Positions 18,079 to 26,350 of a DNA stretch of 64,000 nt are shown one piece after another. This DNA is from Leucobacter muris. Lineage in GTDB: Bacteria; Actinomycetota; Actinomycetes; Actinomycetales; Microbacteriaceae. The DNA is taken from contig NZ_CP035037.1 in NCBI RefSeq assembly GCF_004028235.1, forward strand, positions 248,001 to 312,000, given 5' to 3'. A program made the translations under genes and the position numbers. The notes below the pieces were generated by a model. That model made no database searches and was not told where the DNA came from. It saw only the letters and a list, made by a program, of their open reading frames with translations. Every line of letters begins with the position of its first letter. Position 1 is the stretch's first letter.

Positions 18079-19193
18079 ACGCCGCGCAGTCCGCAGGGGG
18101 TGGGATCGCCCGCTTCGCGCGCACGCTCGTGAGCCCGCGCGGCGCCGTCTACCTGCTGCTCGTCGTGCTGCTCGTGGTCGTCGCCGTGCTCAACCCGACG
18201 TTCGCCGAGCCGGGCCAGTTCGTGCGCTACATCCAGCGCGTCGCCCCGATCGCCATCGTCGCGATCGGCCAGTACTTCGTGATCGTGAGCGGCGAGTTCG
18301 ACCTCTCGCAGGGGTCGCTCGTCACCACCCAGGTCGTGCTCGCCGGCACCCTCATCGGGCAGGACGACGAGAAGGCGCTGCCGGTGCTGCTGCTGCTCGT
18401 GGTGCTCGGCACCGCAGTCGGCGTCGTGAACGGCCTCGTCACCACCCTGCTCAGGGTGCCGTCGTTCATCGTGACCCTCGGCATGATGCTCGCCCTCTAC
18501 GGCGGAGTGATGTGGTGGACCGGCGGCGCCGCGACCGGCAACCCGGCCGACTCGTTCCGCCAGATCGGCCGCGGCGGCATCGACGGGCTGCCCGTGATCG
18601 GCATGCTGCCGTGGGCCGTGGTGATCCTCGCCGCCGCGCTGGCCCTCGCGGCCTGGCTGTCGAGGCGGCCCTTCGGGCGCACGCTCATCGCGATCGGCGA
18701 CAACCCCTCGGCGGGCGTCTTCGCCGGTGCCTCGGTCTGGCGCACGAAGACCGCCGCCTTCGTCATCTCCTCGCTCTCGGCCACCGTGGCCGGGGTGCTG
18801 CTCGTCGGCTACGCCGGCGTGCACCCCTCGGTCGGGCGCGGATACGAGTTCACCGCCATCACCGCGGTCGTGCTCGGCGGAGTGGTGCTCGGCGGCGGCC
18901 GGGGATCCGTGTGGGGCGCCCTCGCCGGCGCCTTCGCGCTCGAGACCCTCTTCACCCTGCTCAACTTCACCTCGGTGCCGTCGACCATGCGCGACGCCAT
19001 TCAGGGGGCCATCATCATCGCCGCCGTCGCCTACTCGGGCATCGCGTTCGGCGGTCGCAGGCGCCGCAGCGGTGGCGCGCACGAACCACCCCGGGTCACC
19101 ACCGGGCCGGAACCGACGGGGAGCACCCCGTCACCCGATCCCGCGGGCACCGTCGCCGCGCGGGGCGCACACACGAAGGAGAATCGATCATGA
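18075..19193 (+). CDS. sugar ABC transporter permease (RbsC/BPD_transp_2 type), second subunit
   Basis: A 372-residue paralogue of the preceding permease (VAIGQYFVIVSGEFDLSQGS, VNGLVTTLLRVPSFIVTLG, GRTLIAIGDNPSAGVFAG, LGGGRGSVWGA). After the last helix it has a disordered Pro/Gly/Thr tail of about 45 residues. It starts at ATG 18075 with GAGGGAGG close upstream and overlaps both neighbours by 4 bases. Two different permease genes instead of one are usual for CUT2 systems for less common sugars. Confidence 0.87.
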   Translation: MNAAQSAGGGIARFARTLVSPRGAVYLLLVVLLVVVAVLNPTFAEPGQFVRYIQRVAPIAIVAIGQYFVIVSGEFDLSQGSLVTTQVVLAGTLIGQDDEKALPVLLLLVVLGTAVGVVNGLVTTLLRVPSFIVTLGMMLALYGGVMWWTGGAATGNPADSFRQIGRGGIDGLPVIGMLPWAVVILAAALALAAWLSRRPFGRTLIAIGDNPSAGVFAGASVWRTKTAAFVISSLSATVAGVLLVGYAGVHPSVGRGYEFTAITAVVLGGVVLGGGRGSVWGALAGAFALETLFTLLNFTSVPSTMRDAIQGAIIIAAVAYSGIAFGGRRRRSGGAHEPPRVTTGPEPTGSTPSPDPAGTVAARGAHTKENRS

Positions 19194-20395
19194 AACGATC
19201 GCTGAGCATTACGGCGAGCCTCGTCGGCGCGGCGTCGCTCATCCTGCTGGCGGGGTGCACCACCGATCCATCGGTGGAGACCCCGGCTGAGGAGACGAGC
19301 GAGGAGACCTCGTCGGCCGAGTGGTTCGACCAGGAGCTCTTCGACAAGCAGGACGCCGAGCGCTCGGTCGTGCCCGAGGGGCCCGCCGAGCAGCCGTACC
19401 TGCAGACCATCAACGCCGAGATGCGCGACACGGCCGAGTACGCGTCGGAGGGCGCGAAGAAACTCTGCTTCGCGAACGCCTCCATCTCGAACCCGTGGCG
19501 GCAGACCGGCTGGATCACGATGAACGAGCAGCTCAAGGAGCTGCAATCGTCGGGCGTGGTCTCCGAGATGGAGACCCGCGACGCGAAGGACAGCGACGAC
19601 ACCCAGATCGCCGACATCGACTACTTCATCGCGGAGGGCAACTGCGACGGCTTCATCATCTCGCCGAACTCCACGGCGGCGATGACGCCGGCCGTCGAGC
19701 GCGCCTGCGAGACCGGCAAGCCCGTCGTCGTCTTCGACCGCGGCGTGCAGACCGACTGCGCCGTCACCTTCATCCACCCGATCGGCGGCTTCGCCTGGGG
19801 CATCGACACCGCCGAGTTCCTCATCGACAACCTCGACGAGGGCGACAAGGTCGTGGCGCTGCGCATCCTGCCCGGCGTCGACGTGCTCGAGCAGCGCTGG
19901 GCCGCGGCCGAGAAGCTGTTCGACGAGGCCGGCATCGAGGCCGTCGACTACTTCACCGGAGCCGACCCCGCCGAGATCAAGAAGATCATCTCCGACGAGC
20001 TCGCGAAGGGCGACGTGCAGGGCATCTGGATGGACGCCGGCGACGGCGCCGTCGCGGCGATCGAGGCGTTCGAGGACGCCGGCAAGCCCTACCCCGTCAT
20101 GACGGGCGAGGACGAGCTGAGCTTCCTGCGCAAGTGGAAGGACACCGGCCTCACCGGCCTGGCGCCCGTCTACTCGAACTTCCAGTGGCGCACCCCGCTG
20201 CTCGCGATGGAGAAGATCTTCGCCGGCGAGCAGGTGCCGACCGAGTGGGTGCTGCCGCAGAGCCCGATCACCGCGGAAGAGCTCGACGACTACCTCGAGC
20301 GCAACGAGGGCATGCCCGACGGCCACTACGCGAAGTTCGGCGGAGAGGACCTGCCGGGGTACCCGCAGGTCTGGCAGGATCGGGTCATCCCCTGA
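19190..20395 (+). CDS. sugar ABC transporter substrate-binding lipoprotein
   Basis: A 401-residue periplasmic-binding-protein type 1 family lipoprotein. The signal peptide (MKRSLSITASLVGAASL) ends in the lipobox LLAGC, giving lipid attachment at about Cys 22, then an acidic low-complexity linker rich in E, T and S. The mature domain has the RbsB/LacI-like fold (KLCFANASISNPWR, the polar loop DGFIISPNSTAAM, VVVFDRGVQTDC). It captures the sugar outside the membrane and delivers it to the two permeases. AAGGAGA is 6 bases upstream of the ATG, which overlaps the preceding stop. The ligand is unknown; binding of a pentose-, hexose- or cyclitol-type compound is inferred from the operon enzymes. Confidence 0.87.
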   Translation: MKRSLSITASLVGAASLILLAGCTTDPSVETPAEETSEETSSAEWFDQELFDKQDAERSVVPEGPAEQPYLQTINAEMRDTAEYASEGAKKLCFANASISNPWRQTGWITMNEQLKELQSSGVVSEMETRDAKDSDDTQIADIDYFIAEGNCDGFIISPNSTAAMTPAVERACETGKPVVVFDRGVQTDCAVTFIHPIGGFAWGIDTAEFLIDNLDEGDKVVALRILPGVDVLEQRWAAAEKLFDEAGIEAVDYFTGADPAEIKKIISDELAKGDVQGIWMDAGDGAVAAIEAFEDAGKPYPVMTGEDELSFLRKWKDTGLTGLAPVYSNFQWRTPLLAMEKIFAGEQVPTEWVLPQSPITAEELDDYLERNEGMPDGHYAKFGGEDLPGYPQVWQDRVIP

Positions 20396-20421
20396 TCGAT
20401 CCCGCATCTCGCGGCGCCCGC

Positions 20422-20465
20422 GAGTCGCAGGATCCACCCCGTTCGCGGGGTGGATCCTGCGACTC
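20422..20465. terminator. perfect 20-bp stem hairpin with TTCG loop
   Basis: Arms 20422-20441 and 20446-20465 are exact complements, with the tetraloop TTCG at 20442-20445. It lies 27 bases after the binding-protein stop and before the isomerase gene. There is no T tract on either side, so it may attenuate rather than end transcription, or protect the upstream mRNA 3' end. This would fit the need for more binding protein than enzyme. Confidence 0.55.
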
Positions 20466-20498
20466 CGCGCAGCACGACCGAGTTCGGAAGGAGCAGTG

Positions 20499-21365
20499 AT
20501 GCAGCGACAGCTCGGAGTCAACACCTGGGTGTGGACCTCGCCCCTCGACGACGCCTCCCTCGAGCGCATCGCGCGGGAGGCGCGCGGCATCGGCTACGAG
20601 CTGCTCGAGCTGCCCGTCGAGTCGCCGGGAGACTGGTCGCCGGTGCTCGCCGCCGAGAGGCTCGACGCGCTCGGCATGGGCGCGCGCGTGGTCGGGGCGA
20701 TGGGGCAGGGCCGCGACCTGCTCGACGACGCGCTGCGGTCGGGTACGCAGCACTACCTGCGCCACTGCGTCGACGTCGCGGCCGTGGTCGGATCGCCCAC
20801 CGTCGCGGGCCCCTTCACCGCCCGCACGGGCCGCGTCTGGCGCATGAGCCCCGCAGAGCGCGCGACCGCGATCGCGGCGCTGCGCGAGGCGCTGCGACCC
20901 GTCGCGGGCTACGCGGCCGAGCGCGGGGTGACGCTCGCGATCGAGCCCCTGAACCGCTACGAGACGAGTCTCGTCAACACGGTCGAGCAGGCGCTCGACG
21001 TACTCGAGCCGCTGCTCGGCGCGGGCGTCGGCCTGGCCCTCGACGCCTACCACCTCAACATCGAGGAGCGCTCGCCCGGGGCGGCGATCCGGGCCGCCGG
21101 ATCCCACACCGCCGTGGTGCAGGTCTGCGGCAACGACCGCGGCCCGGCCGGACCCGATCACACCGACTGGCCCGCGTTCCTCGACGCGCTCGACGACATC
21201 GGGTACGCGGGCCCGCTCACCCTCGAGAGCTTCACGGGCGACAACGACACGATCGCCACCGCGGCGTCCATCTGGCGGCCGCTCGCCGAGAGCCAGCACG
21301 AACTCGCCCGCATCACCTTCGATTTCCTCACCGATCTGCAGCAGCGAAGGAGCAGTCGACCATGA
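20499..21365 (+). CDS. sugar phosphate isomerase/epimerase family protein (TIM barrel)
   Basis: A 288-residue xylose-isomerase-like TIM barrel (AP endonuclease 2 superfamily). It starts QLGVNTWVWTSPL, has the metal-ligand strand TLAIEPLNRYETS (Glu), GLALDAYHLNIEE (Asp, His) and a late LTLESFTGDN (Glu). This spacing is typical of D-tagatose/D-psicose 3-epimerase-like enzymes, which shift keto-sugar stereochemistry using Mn2+ or Mg2+. ATG 20499 follows AAGGAG at 5 bases; GTG 20496 is the alternative. It overlaps the next gene (ATGA) and probably acts on the product of the Gfo/Idh dehydrogenase. Confidence 0.8.
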   Translation: MQRQLGVNTWVWTSPLDDASLERIAREARGIGYELLELPVESPGDWSPVLAAERLDALGMGARVVGAMGQGRDLLDDALRSGTQHYLRHCVDVAAVVGSPTVAGPFTARTGRVWRMSPAERATAIAALREALRPVAGYAAERGVTLAIEPLNRYETSLVNTVEQALDVLEPLLGAGVGLALDAYHLNIEERSPGAAIRAAGSHTAVVQVCGNDRGPAGPDHTDWPAFLDALDDIGYAGPLTLESFTGDNDTIATAASIWRPLAESQHELARITFDFLTDLQQRRSSRP

Positions 21366-22378
21366 CCCACGAGGCATCGCACCCCGTCACCCTGTTCACC
21401 GGCCAGTGGGCCGACCTGCCCTTCGAGGAGGTGGCCCGGCTGGCTTCGGAGTGGGGCTACGACGGCCTCGAGATCGCGGCGTCGGGCGACCACCTCGACC
21501 TGGCCCGCGCCGACGAGGACGACGCCTATCTGCGGTCGCGGCTCGAGATCCTCGACCGCCACGGCCTGCGCGTCTGGGCGATCTCGAACCACCTCGCCGG
21601 GCAGGCCGTCTGCGACGACCCCATCGACTTCCGCCACCGGGCCATCGTGCGCCCCTACATCTGGGGCGACGGCGAGCCCGAGGGGGTGAGGCAGCGGGCC
21701 GCCGAGGACATGCAGCGGGCCGCGCGCGTCGCGCGCAAGCTCGGCGCCGACGTCGTCACCGGGTTCACCGGATCGAAGATCTGGCCCTACGTGGCAATGT
21801 TCCCGCCTGTGCCCGCCGAGGTCATCGAAGCGGGCTACGACGACTTCGCCCGGCGCTGGAACCCGATCCTCGACGTCTTCGACTCCGAGGGCGTGCGGTA
21901 CGCGCACGAGGTGCACCCCTCCGAGATCGCCTACGACTACTGGACCACGGTGCGCGCGCTCGAGGCGATCGACCACCGGCACGCGTTCGGCATCAACTGG
22001 GATCCGAGCCACCTCGTCTGGCAGGGCATCGACCCCATCGGCTTCATCGTCGACTTCGCCGACCGCATCTGCCACGTCGACTGCAAGGACACGCGACTGC
22101 GACCGCCGACCGGGCGCTCGGGCATCCTCGGATCCCACCTGCCGTGGGGCGACCCGCGGCGCGGTTGGGACTTCGTCTCCACCGGGCACGGCGACACGCA
22201 CTGGGAGGACGGCTTCCGCGCGCTCGCGTCGATCGGCTACACCGGCCCGATCTCGATCGAGTGGGAGGACGCCGGCATGGACCGCCTGCACGGCGCCGCC
22301 GAGGCGGTCGGACGCATCCGGTCGCTGCTCTGGAAGCGGCCCGAGGCCTCGTTCGACTCGGCGTTCTCGAACCAGTAG
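21362..22378 (+). CDS. sugar phosphate isomerase/epimerase family protein (TIM barrel), second
   Basis: A 338-residue xylose-isomerase-like TIM barrel, longer than its neighbour and not closely similar to it. Motifs include GYDGLEIAASGDHLDL, AHEVHPSEIAYD (Glu, His), INWDPSHLVWQG (Asp, His), CHVDCKDTR and ISIEWEDAGMDR (Glu). These are the metal-binding positions of the family. Such proteins in Gfo/Idh/MocA operons act as keto-sugar or inosose dehydratases or isomerases. ATG 21362 overlaps the upstream stop, with GAAGGAGC upstream. It is the last gene of the sugar operon; a short inverted repeat (22378-22392) follows its stop. Confidence 0.82.
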   Translation: MTHEASHPVTLFTGQWADLPFEEVARLASEWGYDGLEIAASGDHLDLARADEDDAYLRSRLEILDRHGLRVWAISNHLAGQAVCDDPIDFRHRAIVRPYIWGDGEPEGVRQRAAEDMQRAARVARKLGADVVTGFTGSKIWPYVAMFPPVPAEVIEAGYDDFARRWNPILDVFDSEGVRYAHEVHPSEIAYDYWTTVRALEAIDHRHAFGINWDPSHLVWQGIDPIGFIVDFADRICHVDCKDTRLRPPTGRSGILGSHLPWGDPRRGWDFVSTGHGDTHWEDGFRALASIGYTGPISIEWEDAGMDRLHGAAEAVGRIRSLLWKRPEASFDSAFSNQ

Positions 22379-22477
22379 ACCCGATCCGGGTCACGCCGCT
22401 CAAAAGATCACAAAAAGGTAACGGAGTTCGCTAGGCTGTTGAGCCACCACCCGACGACGAGTGGGAGGAGGATCGAC

Positions 22478-23407
22478 ATGACCCTGGTGACGGCCTCGGC
22501 GGCTTCGGCCGCGGCGGCCCCCTCGCACGCCGTCGCGCGGCACGGGCGACTGGCGCGATACGGGCTGCTCGCCTGGATCCTCGTCTCCCTCATCTTGCTG
22601 CTGTGCAGCCTCAACCCGCAGTCGGCCGCCGCCGAGAGCACCCTCCGGTTGCACGGCGCGCTGCACCGCGAGGGGCCCGTCGGCATCATCTCGCACCGAG
22701 GCGCAGCCGCGCTCGCCCCCGAGAACACGCTCTCGGCGATGCGCGTCGCGATCGACCAGGGCGTCGACTTCATCGAGACCGACGTGCAGCTCACGGCCGA
22801 CGGCGTGCCGATCCTCATGCACGACTTCACCCTCGACCGCACCACGAGCGGCAGCGGGCGGGTGGCCGACCACACGCTCGAGCAGGTCAAGCGGCTCGAC
22901 GCCGGCGGCTGGTTCGCACCCGCCTACACATGGGAGCCGGTGCCGACGCTCGTGGAGTTCGTCGACCTGCTGGGCGGCGCCCCCACGCGCGCCCTCGTCG
23001 AGCTCAAGGGCGTGTGGGCGCCCGAGCAGATCGCATCGGTGGTCGACCTGCTGCGCGAGCGGCAGCTCGTGCACCGGGTCGCGCTGCAGTCGTTCGACGT
23101 GCACACGCTGCGCATGCTGCAGCAGATCGGCCCCGAGTTCGCCCGAGTGCTGCTGACCCGCGAGTGGGACGAACCGACGGTGCGGTTGGCCGGTGAGCTG
23201 CAGGTGTCGGCGGTGGGGGCCCGCACGAAGCTCTACGACGAGCGCCCCGAACTGCTCGACCGCCTGCGAGCGGTGGGCATCGGCTCGCTCGTCTACACGC
23301 TCAACAGCGAGAAGCGCTGGCGTGCCGCGGTGGAGCGCGGGGTCGACCTCGTGGTCACCGACGACCCGGTGAGCCTCGCCGAGTGGCGCGGCCCAGCGCC
23401 CGTCTGA
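22478..23407 (+). CDS. secreted glycerophosphodiester phosphodiesterase
   Basis: A 309-residue GDPD-family enzyme that hydrolyses glycerophosphodiesters (deacylated phospholipids, teichoic-acid-type glycerol phosphates) to glycerol 3-phosphate plus alcohol. The catalytic start is clear: ISHRGAAALAPENTL (His, Arg, Glu, Asn) then DFIETDVQLTADGVPILMHDFTLDRTT (Glu, Asp, second His), ALVELKG and a late VVTDDP. An N-terminal hydrophobic helix (about residues 29-48) followed by QSAAAE suggests a signal peptide or anchor, so it acts outside the membrane. ATG 22478 has GGGAGGAGG at 6 bases. It stands alone, with its own short promoter region (22380-22477). Confidence 0.87.
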   Translation: MTLVTASAASAAAAPSHAVARHGRLARYGLLAWILVSLILLLCSLNPQSAAAESTLRLHGALHREGPVGIISHRGAAALAPENTLSAMRVAIDQGVDFIETDVQLTADGVPILMHDFTLDRTTSGSGRVADHTLEQVKRLDAGGWFAPAYTWEPVPTLVEFVDLLGGAPTRALVELKGVWAPEQIASVVDLLRERQLVHRVALQSFDVHTLRMLQQIGPEFARVLLTREWDEPTVRLAGELQVSAVGARTKLYDERPELLDRLRAVGIGSLVYTLNSEKRWRAAVERGVDLVVTDDPVSLAEWRGPAPV

Positions 23408-23411
23408 GCGC

Positions 23412-23429
23412 CGCGCCCGACTGGGCGCG
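23412..23429. terminator. short GC hairpin after glycerophosphodiesterase
   Basis: A 7-bp stem (23412-23418 with 23423-23429) and a 4-base loop lie 5 bases after the stop codon. There is no T tract. Weak candidate. Confidence 0.25.
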
Positions 23430-23519
23430 CGGCTTCGTGACGCATTCGGTCACATCCCGGCCGCGGCCGAGGTCGCGCTGATAGCGTCGGCAGCGTACCG
23501 ATCGAAGGAGGATCCGCAC

Positions 23520-24480
23520 ATGACCGCACCCGCTCGCACCCGCATCGGCTCGTCCGACATCGAGATCGCCGCCCTCGCCCTCGGCGGCAACGTCTTCGGA
23601 TGGACGGCCGACCGCGACACCTCGTTCGACGTGCTCGACGCGTTCCTCGCCGGGGGCGGCGACTTCGTCGACACCGCCGACGGATACTCGCACTGGGCGC
23701 CCGGCAACGGAGGAGGCGAGTCCGAGACCATCCTGGGCGAGTGGTTCACCGCCCGCGGCAACCGCGACGACGTGGTGCTCGCCACCAAGGTGTCCACCCA
23801 CCCGCAGTTCTCCGGCCTCGCGCCGGACAACGTGCGCGCCGCGGCCGACGCCTCGCTGCAGCGTCTGCAGACCGATCGCATCGACCTCTACTACGCCCAC
23901 TTCGACGACCCCGAGACCCCCCCTCGAGCAGACCGTCGAGGCGTTCTCCGCGCTCGTCGACGCCGGCAAGGTGCGGGCGATCGGCGTCTCGAACTACACG
24001 GCCGATCGCGTCGCCGAGTGGTTCCGCATCGCGCGGGAGGGCGGCTACCACCTGCCGGTCGCGCTGCAGCCCCACTACAACCTGGTGGAGCGCGACTTCG
24101 AGAGCAACGGCCTGCGCGAGGCGGCCGAGCGCGAGCGACTCGGGGTGTTCCCCTACTTCTCGCTCGCGAAGGGGTTCCTCGCGGGCAAGTACCGGGATGC
24201 GGCAGATGCGACCGTCGCCGGCGCGAGCCCGCGCGCCGGCGACGCCGTCGGCTACCTCGACGACCGCGGCCGAGCCGTGCTCGCCGCGCTCGACGAGGTC
24301 GCAGCGGCGCATCGGGTGCCGGTGGCCGCCGTCTCGCTCGCGTGGCTGCGCTCCCAGCCCACGGTCGCCGCGCCCATCGCGAGCGCCCGCAACACCGAGC
24401 AGCTGCCCGCCCTGCTCGTGTCGCTCGCCGTCGAGCTCGGCGAGGCCGAGATCGAGCGGCTCGCGACGGCCTCGGCCTGA
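23520..24480 (+). pseudogene. aldo/keto reductase, apparent frameshift
   Basis: An NADPH-dependent aldo/keto reductase of the YajO/Tas-like group, about 319 residues when repaired. Motifs are GGNVFGWTAD, FVDTADGYSHWAPGNGGGESE (catalytic Asp and Tyr), VVLATKVST (Lys), IDLYYAHFDD (His), then after the break IGVSNYTADRV and PHYNLVERDFE. The frame breaks at the C7 run 23917-23923; with six C the sequence reads ETPLEQTVEAFSALV without interruption. This matches the homopolymer pattern seen in four other genes here. ATG 23520 has AAGGAGGA 7 bases upstream. The substrate is unknown. Confidence 0.85.
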
Positions 24481-24485
24481 CCCGG

Positions 24486-24935
24486 ATGAGGATCTGGTCG
24501 CTCCACCCTCGGCACCTCGACCGCATGGGGCTGCTCGCCTGCTGGCGCGAGACGCTGCTCGCGCAGGCGGTGCTCGCCGGGCGCACCCGCGGCTACCGCA
24601 ATCATCCGCAGCTCGAGCGCTTCCGGGCGCAGCCCGACCCGCTCGCGGCCGTGGGAGCGTATCTCGGGGTCGTCGCGCGGGAGGCGCACTCGCGCGGCTA
24701 CCGCTTCGACGCCGCGCGTATCCTGAGCCCGACCCCCGTCGGTGAACTCGGCGCCGCGATCCCGGTCGCGCGCGGACAGCTCGACTACGAGTGGCAGCAC
24801 CTCGGGCGCAAGCTGCGCGAGCGCAGCCCCGACGACGCGGCGCGCTGGGACGCGGCCGGTGGGCCGAGCGCGCACCCGCTCTTCCGCGAGGTGCCCGGTG
24901 GCGTCGAGCCGTGGGAGCGGCCAGCCGCGACCTGA
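24486..24935 (+). CDS. pyrimidine dimer DNA glycosylase/endonuclease V family protein
   Basis: A 149-residue protein resembling the T4 endonuclease V-like family that starts MRIWSLHPRHLDRMGLLACWRE. The conserved early residues (R, W, HP, LD, L, W-R-E) and GYRNHPQLERF match the family pattern, in which the N-terminal amine and a Glu act in base release and strand nicking. Many bacterial members are annotated only by this domain and have not been tested for UV-dimer activity. Only 5 bases separate it from the aldo/keto reductase stop, so they may be co-transcribed. Confidence 0.75.
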   Translation: MRIWSLHPRHLDRMGLLACWRETLLAQAVLAGRTRGYRNHPQLERFRAQPDPLAAVGAYLGVVAREAHSRGYRFDAARILSPTPVGELGAAIPVARGQLDYEWQHLGRKLRERSPDDAARWDAAGGPSAHPLFREVPGGVEPWERPAAT

Positions 24936-24994
24936 GCGACCGCGCCGGCTCCGCCGCTGCCGTGCCGCTGCCGCGCGGATGGGAGAATGGGGCG

Positions 24995-25687
24995 GTGAGC
25001 CAGCAGCCGGATCCCGAACAGCCCAGCACCCCCGAGACCGCGGCCGATCCGCATCCGGAGCGCACCACGGCGGGCGTCGGCCCCTGGCCGGGAGGCCGCG
25101 ACGCGTGGCCCTCCGGCGAGCACTACGACCCCGAACTGCTCGAGCACGGCGACACCCGCAACGTGATCGATCGCTACCGCTACTGGCGCATGGAGGCGAT
25201 CGTGGCGGATCTCGACGAGCACCGGCACCCGTTCCACGTGGCGATCGAGAACTGGCAGCACGACATGAACATCGGTTCGATCGTGCGCAGCGCCAACGCG
25301 TTCGCCGCGGACACCGTGCACATCGTGGGCCGCCGCCGGTGGAACAAGCGGGGCGCCATGGTTACCGACCGCTACCAGCACGTGGTGCACCGGCCCGACG
25401 TCGCGGCGCTCGTGGAGTGGGCGCGATCCGAGGGGGTGCCGATCATCGCGATCGACAACGTGCCCGGCTGCGTGCCCATGGAGACCTTCGAGTGGCCCGA
25501 GCGCTGCGTGATGCTGTTCGGTCAGGAGGGGCCGGGGCTCACGGCCGAGGCGATCGCGGCGGCGCAGGCCGTGGTCGAGATCACCCAGTACGGGTCGACC
25601 CGCTCGATCAACGCGAGCGCGGCAGCCGCCGTCGCCATGTTCTCATGGGTGGGGCAGCACTCACCGCTCCGCCCCGGGGCCCGCTGA
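24995..25687 (+). CDS. TrmH/SpoU family RNA 2'-O-methyltransferase
   Basis: A 230-residue SpoU-type methyltransferase with a disordered N-terminus of about 45 residues. The catalytic domain has the SPOUT knot motifs: ENWQHDMNIGSIVRSANAF (motif 1, N and R), CVMLFGQEGPGL (motif 2) and YGSTRSINASAAAAVAMF (motif 3). It transfers methyl from S-adenosylmethionine to a ribose 2'-OH of tRNA or rRNA. Starts upstream of GTG 24995 are out of frame, and AGAATG is close by, so the message may be near leaderless. Its 3' end overlaps the convergent OtnC-like gene by 27 bases. Confidence 0.85.
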   Translation: MSQQPDPEQPSTPETAADPHPERTTAGVGPWPGGRDAWPSGEHYDPELLEHGDTRNVIDRYRYWRMEAIVADLDEHRHPFHVAIENWQHDMNIGSIVRSANAFAADTVHIVGRRRWNKRGAMVTDRYQHVVHRPDVAALVEWARSEGVPIIAIDNVPGCVPMETFEWPERCVMLFGQEGPGLTAEAIAAAQAVVEITQYGSTRSINASAAAAVAMFSWVGQHSPLRPGAR

Positions 25688-26350
25688 GGCGAGGGCGGGG
25701 CGCAGGGCGCGCCACGGGGTGCCGCCGCGAGCGACGAGCTCCTCGATGTCGTGCTCGTCGAGCAGGCGGGAGCCGCCGTCCGCGAGGGTGAGCGCGACCC
25801 GCGCGGCCTCCTCGATCTCGATCGCCGAGGTCACCGCGGCGTCGAGGGTCTCGGCGGCTGCCACCTGGCCGTGGTTCGCGAGCAGCGCCGCGCGGAACGC
25901 GAGCGGGTTCGCGTCGATGGCGTCGGCCTGGCGGGGGTCGCCGGGGCCGAAGTAGGGGATGAGCGGCACCTGCCCCACTTTCAGGAAGATGTAGGGGGTG
26001 AGCGGCGGGATCGCGTGGTGCTCGGACCACGGCTCCCGGCAGGCGGCGGCGACGGCGAGCGGGGAGTGCAGGTGCACGACCGCGGTGTGGGCGGCGTCGC
26101 GCCGGTAGAGGGCGAGGTGCAGCGGCACCTCTTTCGAGGGCCTCGGGCCGTCGAGGTGCTCGCCCGAGAGCGACAGCACCGAGAGCCGGTCGGGGTCGAG
26201 GGCGGCGAGGCTCGAGTCGGTGGGCGACATGAGCAGGCGGTCGCCGTCGCGCACGCTGATGTTGCCGGAGCGACCGGGGCTCATGCCGCAGGACGCGAGT
26301 TCGGCCGCCGCCGCGACGAGGAGGTTCGCGGCTTCGGTGCGTGAGGTCAT
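25661..26350 (-). CDS. otnC: class II aldolase, 3-oxo-tetronate 4-phosphate decarboxylase-like (OtnC)
   Basis: A 229-residue class II aldolase/adducin-family enzyme. GMSPGRSGNISVRDGD is the phosphate and substrate loop, VVHLHSPLAVA supplies two zinc-binding His, and LLANHGQV the third. OtnC decarboxylates 3-oxo-tetronate 4-phosphate to dihydroxyacetone phosphate. Its start overlaps the OtnK stop (ATGA), which is the known OtnK-OtnC arrangement. The family call rests on this pairing; a fuculose-phosphate-aldolase-type reaction is the alternative. The 3' end overlaps the convergent methyltransferase gene. Confidence 0.8.
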   Translation of the reverse strand: MTSRTEAANLLVAAAAELASCGMSPGRSGNISVRDGDRLLMSPTDSSLAALDPDRLSVLSLSGEHLDGPRPSKEVPLHLALYRRDAAHTAVVHLHSPLAVAAACREPWSEHHAIPPLTPYIFLKVGQVPLIPYFGPGDPRQADAIDANPLAFRAALLANHGQVAAAETLDAAVTSAIEIEEAARVALTLADGGSRLLDEHDIEELVARGGTPWRALRPALASAGPGAER

